Assembly (NCBI GenBank): GCA_033060915.1
Contig: CM065390.1
Coordinates: forward strand, 21,906,001-21,970,000
DNA from: Euryodendron excelsum
Taxonomy: Eukaryota > Streptophyta > Magnoliopsida > Ericales > Pentaphylacaceae
DNA length: 64,000 nucleotides
Direction of reading: 5' to 3'
Made by a program: the position numbers and the translations under genes. The notes beneath the pieces were generated by a model, which was not told where the DNA came from, did no database searches, and saw only the letters and a program-made list of their open reading frames with translations. Shown piece after piece: positions 45,345 to 55,915 of the stretch. The number at the start of each line of letters is the position of its first letter. Position 1 is the stretch's first letter.

Positions 45345-46574
45345 AAACAAGCAAGATTGAAAGCAAGTTTGTTTATCACTATTTTCTTTAATACATGAGT
45401 TTGTAATGTAACCTTCAGAACTGAGTTTTATTTTGATGCATAGCTAACTTCAAGTTTTAACTTTTGTATTCTTAATTGACTTTAAGCTGGAATAAAAGTA
45501 TAACAATTAAAGTTCGATGCAAAAAAATTGCTCAAAACGCAAATAGATTGTGATTGACTAGAACTCTGTTAGCACTAAGGAAATTCCTAAATTTCGTTCA
45601 ACAAAACCAACCTTATGACTATATACACACTACTTATTGATAGCTTATAACTTCCTCTTCTTCTTTTTTTATTGTGAAAAATAAGTTTATGGTACAAAAT
45701 TTTAAATTTGATTATTTAATGAATATCTTAGAATCTATAGTGAAAAAGGATGTGTATAAAAGAGATTTGAAATGATCATGCTAACTAGAACCCAACAACG
45801 AGAAATGAAATAATTATATGGTTATTCTGGATATATTTCTTTGTATGTTTGTGTAGATATGTAATACGCACTAAAATTTGCCGTAAAATCAATGAATTTC
45901 TCCTCATTCAAGTAATTTAGACAAAGAATTATCATGTTTACTAGGAAAAGAAAACACTACTGAAAGTATCATATTATGGCAATAGTTTCGTAGGGCACTG
46001 GACATAATTAATAAACAAATAAGTAAAACATGAATAATGCATGATAATCTCTTCATTTCTCAATTGAATATATGCATGGTGCAACAATGTTTCTATCTAC
46101 CTTGTTCAGAATAGATGTGATGCGAATTGTCTAGAAATTAAAGGAAAAACCAAATTTATTATTTAGCTTACGTATACTGAAACATGTCGATCTTTGTCTT
46201 CTTTTGTTTTGTTTTTTTTGCCCCTTTAACACTCTATTTGATTTTGATGTGGTGCTGTAAGATAATAAGGGAATTTCTAGTAGAAAACTACTAGAGGTGC
46301 TATAAGATAATAAGTGAATTTCTAGTAGAAAACTACTAGAAGTGCAAATGAATAGGCACTCAATACAAACACTTCCTTTTAGGCTCTGTTTGTTTCGATG
46401 TAAAATATGAAAAATAATTTTTGTGCAAATATTTTTACATGTAAATCAATTACTTAACTTTTGTAAGGGCCTATTTCCTCTAATTATTTTCTTTATAAAT
46501 CATTTAATGCATCAATCTATTTTCAGATAATTTTTTACATAACAATAAATTTTTTCAAATTTATATTATATATC
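45345..46574. other. A+T-rich intergenic DNA, no gene seen
   Basis: No coding sequence or element ends recognised apart from the 45-bp tandem pair listed separately. Confidence 0.5.
46251..46340. repeat. 45-bp tandem duplication with a stem-loop in each unit
   Basis: Two units (46251-46295 and 46296-46340) differ at two positions. Each contains TTTCTAGTAGAAAACTACTA-GA, whose TCTAGTAG and CTACTAGA arms pair perfectly around an AAAA loop. Confidence 0.9.
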
Positions 46575-48659
46575 TATCCAGGATTACTCTCATTAGTCCA
46601 TTAGTTGATTAGATAACGGATCATTCCTATAACATCTCACAAAACCCAAAATTTATCTTTGTCTAACATTACCACGATCTCACTAATCCTTTAAAACAAA
46701 TCCATACCTAAAATCACTCTCTAATTTCAAGATACATCTATTCCTAAAATCTCTCACATTTATTTTAAATTCCCGCTTCAGTTTCTATTCTTTCCCTCAA
46801 AACAGGTCAATAACAACGTGGGTTGCACGGGCAAAGGCGAGGGAGGCAACAACTAGGTTCTTGGAAGAGTCTTTCCGCATCCTAAAAGGGTGATACTTTT
46901 TATATGCACGCTTTGAATTGTTTTGATCTTGATCAGTTGGTATTTTGTATTGCATGCATATGTTTCAATCTTTGATTTGATTGTGATTGTAGAAACAAAA
47001 AAAATAAGTAAAGGGATAGAACAAATGAGCCTCGGATGTCGCTTATGAGAATACCTTTCTCTTATTGGGTTGCAGCCTCAAGAACTTGTTGAAAAAATGG
47101 TTAAAGATTGCATTAATTTCAGCCATAGAGATGAAACGATATAAAGCTTCAAAGAAGCTGAAGCTGCACCTTTTTCTACTTCAAGATGACCACTTCCAAG
47201 AACCAGATGTTCTAGACGAGGAATATGATGGTGAGGAAGCTTTTGGTTCTTTAAGAACTACACAACAGTTTCTAAGATAAGCTATAGTTTTGTACGTGTG
47301 GGCTTAGATCAGGACTGAACATTGTTCCATGTGTTTTGTTGTTGACAGGTGGTCCTTTGTAGATGCCTTCAAGCACTGCCTATGTGAGCTTCATCATGGG
47401 CTTCTCTAAGAAGATTAAATAGAGCATGTGACGTACCGAAAAAAAAAAATAGAGCATGTGAATTAAGCTTTTATATTTGTCCATCCAATTCTCTCTTCTC
47501 TTCTCTTTTCTTCTCCCCTCTCCTAGTCCTCCACCAAGCCTCACTTGATGAAGTCGCTATTGGGCTGTTAAACGCACCAGAGTCCATGATCTCAGAGGTT
47601 TACTGATGAACTAGCTAGGCTTTCGAGGCTGAAAAGATGATCATAGAGAGCTTTCTAGGAATTCAAAGATATTTGAAGATTGTTTTGCTGTGACCCTTGT
47701 ATGATGAATGTGGACGATCGTCATCCTTATCAGTAATTTTGTTTTACAAAAATGGATGGGTCGGTTAATTTTTAATGAAATTAGATGTTTTATTTTTATA
47801 TTTTGATAAAAGTTCAATTCTATGATGTTGCAACTTTTGAAATTTTGTGGGTTGTTTTATAATTAATCTTTTACATTATTTTGTTTATGGACAAATATAA
47901 AAGTTTTATGCACTTTATGAATCTAAATTTTTTTTTTTTTTTTATGAATTTCATGTTTGATTTTATACCCACGTTCAACAATGCCTATGTCCGAAAGCCA
48001 ACAAGAAGAAAAATTCCAGATCAAATTGATTGCAAAGATGAAGTTGAAGTACAATTTTTTAGTATTTCACTTAACTTTTAGAAATTTCAAGATTTTATTT
48101 GATTTTTTCCCTTGATATAGGCTCCACATCTTTGATTGACATTGCCATAGGAAAGGCATCATCGAATTTGTAGCATAAAATGCCCGTGCTTGATGCATAT
48201 GGGTGTGCGATTTTTCAACCATTGATTGGGTTTAATATGTGTGTGACGCTTTAGTTTTATTCGATAATATGTGTGTCTAGGGATTGAAAAAAAATGAAAT
48301 TATATAGAAATTGCCTCTAACTAATGGGGCATTTATATTATAGACATAATTATTTCTTGGAATAGAAGATACAAATATAGTAATCCTGTCTGTTGATTTT
48401 GTATCAAATGTATCTTTCTTCTGCTCGATTTTAGGTAATAAATATGGATAAAAAACTATTGCAAGTATTTGGCCATGCAAGATAGGATCGTATATTCTTT
48501 TTGGTTCTCCTAATCCTCTGATATTTGATACATGAATACAAGACCAAAAAACAACATGAATCTAATATTTTTTAAATTACCATAAATAAATCAAAATAAC
48601 AATAAATCAAGTTGACTACACATTTTAAATTATAAGATCCCGTGCATAGCAGGGATCAA
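46575..48659 (+). mobile_element. Possible non-autonomous Helitron
   Basis: The 3' end is the better signal: CCCGTGCATAGCAGGG (hairpin-like) is followed after 7 nt by CTAG and then T (48642-48660), the form of plant Helitron 3' termini. The proposed 5' end TCTATCCAGGATTACTC is supported only by its repeat partner at 4474. No Rep/helicase is present. Inside, a 71-codon open stretch (47065-47280) and acceptor-like AG sites could be captured gene fragments, but I do not recognise them. Confidence 0.4.
47417..47461 (+). mobile_element. Tiny poly(A) retroposon with 15-bp target duplications
   Basis: AAATAGAGCATGTGA occurs at 47417-47431 and again at 47447-47461, flanking only CGTACCG plus an A run. 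A short body with poly(A) between long direct repeats is the signature of LINE-type target-primed insertion, here almost completely 5'-truncated. Confidence 0.6.
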
Positions 48660-48955
48660 TGCTAGTATATATATATGCAAATGTAGCGAGACTCTTAGGG
48701 CTCTAAAACTCAATCCCTGTTTTCTTAAAAATCCTAAATAATCGTGATGCCACGTGAAAAAAAAGACTCTCTCCTTCTCTCCCTCTCCCACACTCCAAAT
48801 CACAAAAGTCAACACAATTAATTAAAAAAAACAGCAAACTATGGAAAAAAAGAAATAAAGGAAACAAATCTGCACATTATGGGAAAAAAGAACTAAAGGA
48901 AACAAATCTGTACATTATGAAAATTAGCAAAAGGAATTGCCGGCCTTCTCTCCTT
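48660..48955 (+). repeat. Dispersed repeat, copy 2 (partner at 2830)
   Basis: It begins directly after the Helitron-like CTAG with TATATATATGCAAATGTAG and keeps the same block order as copy 1. It contains a 38-bp tandem duplication (about 48840-48915) of an AGAAATAAAGGAAACAAATC-type unit. Confidence 0.5.
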
Positions 48956-49459
48956 CCCTCTCCAAAATTGAGAAGGAAAAACACAAACCTAATAGCAGCT
49001 AAGAGATTAACAACCCTACTCACAGTTGGTGAAGAGAAAATCTCTACAACTTTACCCCATAGCAGTAATCTATACACATGGTAGCCACCAGAGTAGCCGT
49101 GCAAAAGCTTACAGGGCTGGTCATTCAATCACCATACAAGTTCAACACTCCGTAGCAGCAGCCGGGAGAAGCTACCCTCGCATGACATCCATCGGCTAGG
49201 ACTCTGATTATCTTCCTGTTCTGTTTATTTTATTAAGACCAAAATTTTCGCATTCAATACATATTTGCTTTGTTCTCTATCTCTAATACAATGAATGACA
49301 TAAAAATAAAAATAAAGAAAGAGGATGAGGGGTCGGCTGAAAAAAGGGAGAAAGAGTGAGTGACGGTGTTTATTGCAATGTGATGGCATTTGTTGCAATG
49401 AGTGACATGCAAAGAAGAAAAGGCGATCGGCTAAAGAGAGTGTGTGATGGTGTCAATGC

Positions 49460-49491
<32 letters not shown>

Positions 49492-50561
49492 TGATGGTCT
49501 TTAATACAATAAATCACATGATAAAATCTCCCTGAATATTTTGTTGGGTTTGTGTGTATTTTTTTTTAAAAACCTTCACAGGGTTCATGTTTGGAGGAAC
49601 CCTTCACATTCGTTTTTGAACTGCGACTGAAAAGTTTCCATTGCCATTGCAGCTCAGAAGCGGAATAATTCAGTTTCACGATTTGTACAATCCCTCCAGA
49701 CCCGTTCTTAAATTATGTTACATTAAATCTTTCTACCTCCAATGCTTTATTCATTGTCATTAGTTTTACTTCTAACATCAATTTCTCTTTTTTGCTATTC
49801 AGACTACGTGTGTGTGGGTATGGGTGTGGGTGTGCGAATGACCTAGAATATCTCTTCCTTTAAAATCCTTGATAAGTTCCTGTTTTAATTCAAAGGATTA
49901 GTTTTTATTTTTTATTTTCCTTTGATGGTTATTTATTTATTTATGTGTAATGATTGGTATTTGTAATATCTTTTGACTTCCTTTAAATCCTTGATAAGTT
50001 CCTGTTTTAATTCAAATGCTTAGTTTTTATTATTATTTTTTGGCACAACATGGTTATTTATTTTTTTATTTATTTATGTGCAAGTGATTGATATTTGTAA
50101 CATCTTTTGATGTGTGTGCAGTTATTTTAGTTTTAGCTTTTCTATGGTTTCTCCCGCTAAAGCAAGTAAAAGGTTCTTATAAGGTTAGTTAATATATCTT
50201 AATCTCTTCATATTTGTTGAACCATGCCAATTGTTAGGTTAGTCTTTTTGGCATTAGTTTTGTTATTAGGAGTCCCGAAAATTTATACTTTAACGTAATT
50301 GCTTCTTTTATAATGCTATTAGGTTTTTTTCTACAAAATTAGTGTATGGATGTGTTTGTGTTGTTTTCAAATTATTGTGACAGTTAAAAAGCAGTATGAT
50401 TGACGTGTTTAAATTAGCTTTGTTTAATTATTGCACCTAATTCAGTTTTTAAAATTTTATGGTTGGTAGTAGCATTATTGCTATATCATAATATGAAATT
50501 ATAAAAGCAACTATTAGAGTTATAAGTTAGTGTTTATGATCCACAAAATTAGCTTTATGAC
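48956..50561. other. Intergenic DNA with simple repeats, no gene seen
   Basis: A (GA)n tract lies at 49460-49491 and GTGTGGGTATGGGTGTGGGT at about 49811-49834. At 49650 a TTGCCATTGCAG acceptor-like site precedes a short open stretch (QKRNNSVSRFVQSLQTRS) that could be an exon relic, but it is too short to identify. Confidence 0.4.
49857..50110. repeat. ~120-bp tandem duplication
   Basis: Units 49857-49976 and 49977-50110 share CCTTGATAAGTTCCTGTTTT, AATTCAAA, TGGTTATTTATTT and GATATTTGTAACATCTTTTG. The second has a short insertion (TTTTTGGCACAACA). Confidence 0.85.
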
Positions 50562-51256
50562 TGTAAGTGGGATTTTTAGGAAGACTTGATCCATTCCGCG
50601 AACTAACTTGACAAGTTCCAAGCAATCTATAAGAACATGAATAGTGAGGATACGTTGACCCTCTTTGGGTCGATAGCACTCCGATGATTAAGTTAGGCAA
50701 GCTCAATCTCAATAAATTGAACAAATGTACTATGCACTATCTCAAGTGAATGTACCTTACTTCTTAGTGGCATGGTGTATTTATAGGCTTCAGATACCCC
50801 ATTCCTTCTAAGAATGGTATTCATTCTCCTTCTAAGAGTCAATCACTTTTGGGTTGGTTTAAGATAGATTTGGACTTATCTTTAAGTGTCCCAATCCAAG
50901 TCGGCTTGGGACTATTGCCCATTAGACCTGTCTCCTTGAGCTAAATTTACCTTGCTGGGCATATCCTTTTTAGATTGGGCTTGGCATATTTATCCTTTGT
51001 ACTATCTGAGTTATTTGGCTCTCAATTGCCCCTCACCCTTGCACCCTGTTTGGCGGAGCTTGAGGGATAAGGGTTGTACCTGTTCGTCGCTTTGTGACAT
51101 GATCGTGGGCTATCATCAGGTGCCCTTCGTAGTCCGTGCTCCACGTGACACTTCCTGACTTGCTCGGCTGCTAAAATGTACCTTTTCATTAATTGTTGAG
51201 GTGACCTCTCAGTTTGGGCGTGATGATGTAACTGTTCCTAGGGATTCAAAACGACA
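50562..51256 (-). repeat. Probable 3' LTR of element D
   Basis: On the minus strand it would start TGTCGTTTTGAATCC (51256) and end CCCACTTACA (50562), about 695 bp. A TATA box (CCTATAAATACACC) lies at 50773-50786, 470 bp in. The adjoining GAGGGAGCCCGC could be the polypurine tract. The second LTR is outside the window, so the ends are provisional. Confidence 0.55.
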
Positions 51257-51946
51257 GCGGGCTCCCTCATAAGAATCCATCTCTCCAAAGGATTGCTGAC
51301 CTCAGATGTGAAGACATAACTGTCGAGAGAGTGCCTACCTTCTTTCCGTAAGTATTCAAAACTTTACCCAGCCCTTCTCTTTACACATTTACACTACTGA
51401 CCATTTGGTAATAGTTGCACGACTTAGGAATATGCTTAGTACTCCTGGGGCCATTGTTGTTTTTAAGGCGAGGTATCAATTCCCACTAGGAATTGAAATC
51501 AAATTGGTCGATCTTGACGATTTCTGTTTGTACGAGTGGAACAAGGGAATAGCTTTCCTTTTGATAGCCATAGTAAAAGGTGGCGTTAGATTCCCTCTCC
51601 ACCCATTTCTGTTTTGGTTTCTGCGACATTACTCTTTATGCCCCTCCCAATTAGCATCCAACGTCTTTAGGATAGTGATGGGCATAGTAGAGCTTAATCG
51701 TGTTCTCGAAGTGGAAATAAGCATCCACGAGTTTGCGTACTCCTACACACCCATAAAAGTCAGCAACCACTATCAAAAGTACTATTTTCGTTCCAAATTG
51801 AAGAATCGAGAGATCGTCAAGATCCTTCTTGATGTGGGAAAAGGAGTGGGTGATGTCATGGTGTGGATCTCAGGCCCCTGGGAATACTGGGACGTCCTTG
51901 AGGCTAAGCGACCATCCTGGTGTTGCCCTAAAGAGCCTGGTGTCCC

Positions 51947-53285
51947 AGGTGTTAGGAATTTATATTAAAAGACATGTTTTGTATAATGGTTTTAATATTT
52001 ATTAATAAATTAATTATTTCATTTTAATGAGAATCTGTGTGAGAAATGTTTGCTTTGCATTATTTATTTAATGATTATACATGTGTGTCTTTTATTATAT
52101 ATAGTAAATGATTTGGTGTGTAGAGTGGCTTCCACACAAAAGATCAGATTATTGGTTCTTTTAGAATATAAGCTTATTGTTCATAGTCTTAGATTGATCT
52201 GGACACACTATTAGTAGGACTGTAGCACAAGGTTTTAATAGGTCTGTCTTGACTATGGAGAGCGGTATAGTTTCAACTCCTTGCACTAGTACACTTTGTG
52301 TGTATTGAATAAGATCGTGTTGAGGTAATTGTTTTTATACTGACTATATAAAACGATTAATACCTCATGATTATTGTGAGTGCTTATACTCTTAATCCTA
52401 ATATAATAAATAGACATGTGCATCTAGTGTTTATTGTTTTGATTAACAGAAGAGTAAAATTCTTTGTGGGTCAATGAACTCAGTGAGTTGGACAATAACA
52501 TTACGTGTATGGTAAATATTAATTATTGATGGAATTTACGTTCCGATATAGGGATTGACGATACACCCTTGAAGAAGCTTATAAGTTTTGATTATGTCAA
52601 ATCCTACAGGTAGATTATGAATCTGACATACCGAATAAGCTATGTGAAATGTCTCAAGGAATTAAATAAGTCTATTAAATTTAATTATCAGTAATTTAAT
52701 TTAATAGACGGGTATATGTGATCTTAACGTGGCGAGATAAATAAGTATTTAATAATATGGAGCTCGAAATATAATTCATAGTATGAGAAGGAGTGCAATT
52801 ATAATTTATTAGTGGTATAAATTATAATTTACCTAAATAGGGATTAATCCTGGTTGGATTAAAAATCCTTATTTGCGTAGGAAGCCCTAGTTATACTAAT
52901 CTTGTGGTCTCTGTTGTAACCTCTATATATATGCATTCTAAGAGCATTTAGGGTTACACTTACTCATAATTGAGAAATACATATTTTTGTGAGAGCAAGA
53001 AACCCAAGCAGCTGCGAGCACACTATCTCTAGAGTAAGGCGTGTTCGAGGGATACAATAGAAGTCCAAAGGTTGAGTTCGAGCAGTTGAATCTTTCTTGT
53101 TGTTGTTACTTACTGTTTAAGATCAAAGCAAATGGATTTCAAAGTTCATACCTGCTGTTATTTGAAATCAAATCAAAGAGATCTCCAAGGTATAATTCGA
53201 AACACATAAATTAGTTTCTGCTTATCATATCATAATTTTTAATATTATGCGTATGCACTATAACTGGGTCGTGGAAAATTCTACA
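51947..53285 (+). mobile_element. LTR-like insertion in the antisense ORF
   Basis: GTCCC flanks the block (51942-51946 and 53286-53290), and removing it with one GTCCC lets the reading frame continue from EPGVP to NNVHI. Near the left edge the sequence is TGTTAGGAATTTATATT (from 51950) and the right edge is TTCTACA. TG...CA ends, about 1.34 kb and a TATA box (CTATATATATGCA, about 52922) suggest a copia-type solo LTR. The TG lies 3 bp inside the GTCCC edge, which is atypical, so the exact boundary is uncertain. Confidence 0.55.
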
Positions 53286-54365
53286 GTCCCCAACAATGTC
53301 CACATTTTGAACATCGTGACTTTTCTCTTAATTACTGTCCTTACTTTTTCCGCTGATCTGAAACTTGCACCCTTTTCGTTTTCAAGTGAGCATACCAAGC
53401 CTAAGAAGCAGTACGAGCATATCGAGCTTCATATGCCATTGTTGGAGAGAGTTTAGGCTTACAAAGCAGAAGGCCCACAATGAGGAGTCGGTAGAGTTGC
53501 TCATATTCTTCTACAGTACCCAATATGCTACCAGTTGTTCTCGGTAACCGAAGGTGTCCCAGACGATGTCATCGCTACACTGTAGGCACAAGGGGAAGTC
53601 GGCTACTTTGAGAACGTCCCAAAGGGTATTGCAATCCCTTATATTAACAATTCCAGCCGAGTTACAGTTGCCACTGCTCCTGCCGAGGTAGAGGGGGAAA
53701 CTGGTGCTGCTGAAGAGTCATTGTCATTCGGCCATGCTTTGCCCTCAAACATCAAATTCCTTGATTGAAGTCCCTAATGAGGAGGACGAGCCAATTCGAG
53801 CCCTACTATATCATCAACGTTGTCCTCAACCTCAACTCCAAAAGTGGCTCCAGATCACCGGCCTACTTGCTGGTTTAGGAAACAAGTCCACTCAGGCTTT
53901 GAGACAGAGGACAAGCTAGGTGACATGCAGACACAAAGCTTGGTAACTGTGATTGCCAAGAGAAAGGTGAGAAGTGCCCAGATGTCCACAGCTAGGGTTA
54001 ACATAGATTAGCTGCCCCTGCCCCTGCCCGTGCCTGTGCCATTGGCCACCTCTGAAGCTGAAGCTGGAGCTAACGTATCGTTAATAGAGAGGTTGGTATC
54101 TAAGAGGCCAGTAGAAGGAGATGAGCCAGGGACACCCACAACTTTGCTGTCCAAGTTGGGGTCGGTTGAGCCGGATGCTAGGTCTAAGATCATGATCCAA
54201 CCGGTGGCTGGCACATATCCTATAACCACCCTCGACTTTGGTCTTGTTTACCATTCTGTTGTGGCGGGGCTAGTCGAAGGAGCTATTTTAGCTCGGGACC
54301 AGAAAATGCTGGGGTAGGCGACCAACCTTAATATCTTCATGGGAGCGGTACATAATAGTCTATCG

Positions 54366-54449
54366 GTGAGTGTGCCTGCCAATTTTTTTAGCCTTTTCTG
54401 CCATTTGGTTTCTTGTATTTAGATTCTAACCATGTTTCTGTGTTTTCAG
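54366..54449 (+). other. 84-bp intron in the antisense ORF
   Basis: The donor TCG|GTGAGT and the acceptor TGTGTTTTCAG|GCT bound 84 bp of T-rich sequence. The frame is phase 0 on both sides: ATNLNIFMGAVHNSLS before, AAFQAYNIMSRFAV after. The length is normal for a plant intron. Splicing is inferred from these signals. Confidence 0.7.
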
Positions 54450-55235
54450 GCTGCTTTCCAGGCCTACAACATTATGTCCCGCTTTGCAGTTATGGATATG
54501 GAGTTGAAGGAACTGAAACAATAACATGGTGCTCTAAAGTTGGACGCCTGGGCTAACAAGACAGTTGCAATTGATGCAAAGAACGAGCTCAAAAAGAATA
54601 AGGAGGCCATGGCCACTACCTTGGCCAACCTGACACAAAGGAACCATGAGTGGAGATTAAAAAGATGAAAGCTAAGCGCCCATCTGTGAAGGTGGCGAGT
54701 TTTAAAGAAGGCTTCGAGAAAGCTAGAGATAATTATACTCAGCAGATCTTTGGGATGACAAACTCAATCTTCAAGGATGGTTAGGTGGCTTCCCTTACTG
54801 AAATGAAGGTCACGTTGACCTTGCCACTCTGGAAGGACATCCCTTGGCTGCTTCCAGATGAAGCCATCCCTAAAGATACTGAGGTGACTGCCTTTCAGAC
54901 TGGGCAGGCCAGCACCACTGAAGTTGTTGACTCCACTAAAGTTATTGGTGTCAATACTGCCCTTCCAGCTCCAGACATTGTTAAGATCACCGATGCTACG
55001 ATTGAATTGATTCCTTGCTCCTTTGACCTCCCTATTGATCTAGCCTCGCAGTCTTAAGGTGTTTTTTCTTTTCCTGTACTCGACCTTTTTGTAACCTTTT
55101 AGATGTACATAAGAACTTTCTGAATTGTTAAATGAACTTCCTCCTTATCCAAGTTTTTCCCGAATTGCCATAAATGTGAGACATCTGATTGTCCGTATTT
55201 GAGTCTTTCTTTATACTAGGATATTTTTATAACCT

Positions 55236-55795
55236 TTGGCCATTCTTGGGCCGACTTGAAAACCTTAGTTAGGATTAGGTATAAAATACTTAGAGTTGGC
55301 CATCCTTAAGCCAACCTACTCAACTTAAGCAGGACATAAATGAAAAGATACTTAGTTTATATTTAGCTTTGGCCATTCTTGAGCTGACTTGCCTGGCTTA
55401 GGCAGGACTATGTAAAAAACACTTAGTTTTTTTTATTATATAGATTTGGTCATTCTTGGACCGAACTACCTAACTTAGGTAGGACTAAGTGTAAAAGACT
55501 TAGTTTTTTTTATAGATTTGGCCATTCTTGAGCCGACCTGCCTAACTTAGGCATGATCAAGGTCTTCACTTGATTTTTTATAAGTTTCGCCATTCTTGGG
55601 CCAACCTGCCTAACTTAGCTAAGACCAAGGTCTTTGCTTGGTTTTATATAAGTTTGGCCATTCTTGGGCTAACCTGCCTAACTTAGGCAGGACCAAGGTC
55701 TTCACTTGGTTTTTTTTTATAAGTTTGGACATTCTTTTGCTGACCTACCTAACTTAGGTAGGACCAAGGTCTTCACTTGATTTTTTGTAAGTTTA
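55236..55795. repeat. ~70-bp tandem array, eight copies
   Basis: The block TTTGGCCATTCTTGGGCCGA starts monomers at about 55236, 55296, 55370, 55447, 55518, 55588, 55654 and 55726. Each continues CCTGCCTAACTTAGGCAGGA, an inverted repeat (CCTGCCTAA/TTAGGCAGG). The right-hand monomers add CCAAGGTCTTCACTTG. The array lies between the end of pol and the antisense ORF of element D, the hypervariable 3' region of Tat elements. Confidence 0.9.
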
Positions 55796-55915
55796 TTTAC
55801 ACATTGTATATATAAGAAACTCAATCTTTATTGCTATAAATAGTAGTCAATAAGACGCATAATCTGCGATCTTCTATATTCAAACTTTAAAAAATTATGA
55901 CTTCAAACCAGGTCG

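Larger units (their letters stand above)
51405..55057 (+). pseudogene. Spliced antisense ORF of Tat element D
   Basis: One frame runs, with decay, over about 2.3 kb of coding sequence on the strand opposite to pol. The first in-frame ATG is at 51432. The first part (51405-51946) has GGVRFPLHPFLFWFLRHYSL, QLASNVFRIVMGIVELNRVL and KNREIV...VWISGPWEYW. It resembles the plant 'putative gypsy-type transposon' family; this is from memory, not searched. A 1.34-kb insertion follows, then the same frame resumes at PNNVHILN. An acidic, Pro/Ala-rich middle leads to YHSVVAGLVEGAILARDQKM. After an 84-bp intron comes an Ala/Lys/Leu-rich likely coiled coil (MSRFAVMDMELKELK, ANKTVAIDAKNELKKNKEAM). A frameshift near 54652 leads to the end LPIDLASQS at 55057. 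At least seven stops make it inactive. Its role in the family is unknown. Confidence 0.75.

Noticed and set aside
47065..47280. 71-codon frame MGCSLKNLLKKWLK...
   Set aside because: It could be a captured exon, but I recognise no family and a different frame looks equally plausible.
51405..51968. Host gene candidate of 187 residues
   Set aside because: The motifs resemble a gypsy-type transposon protein and it lies between Tat pol and a 3' LTR; it is part of element D and is broken.
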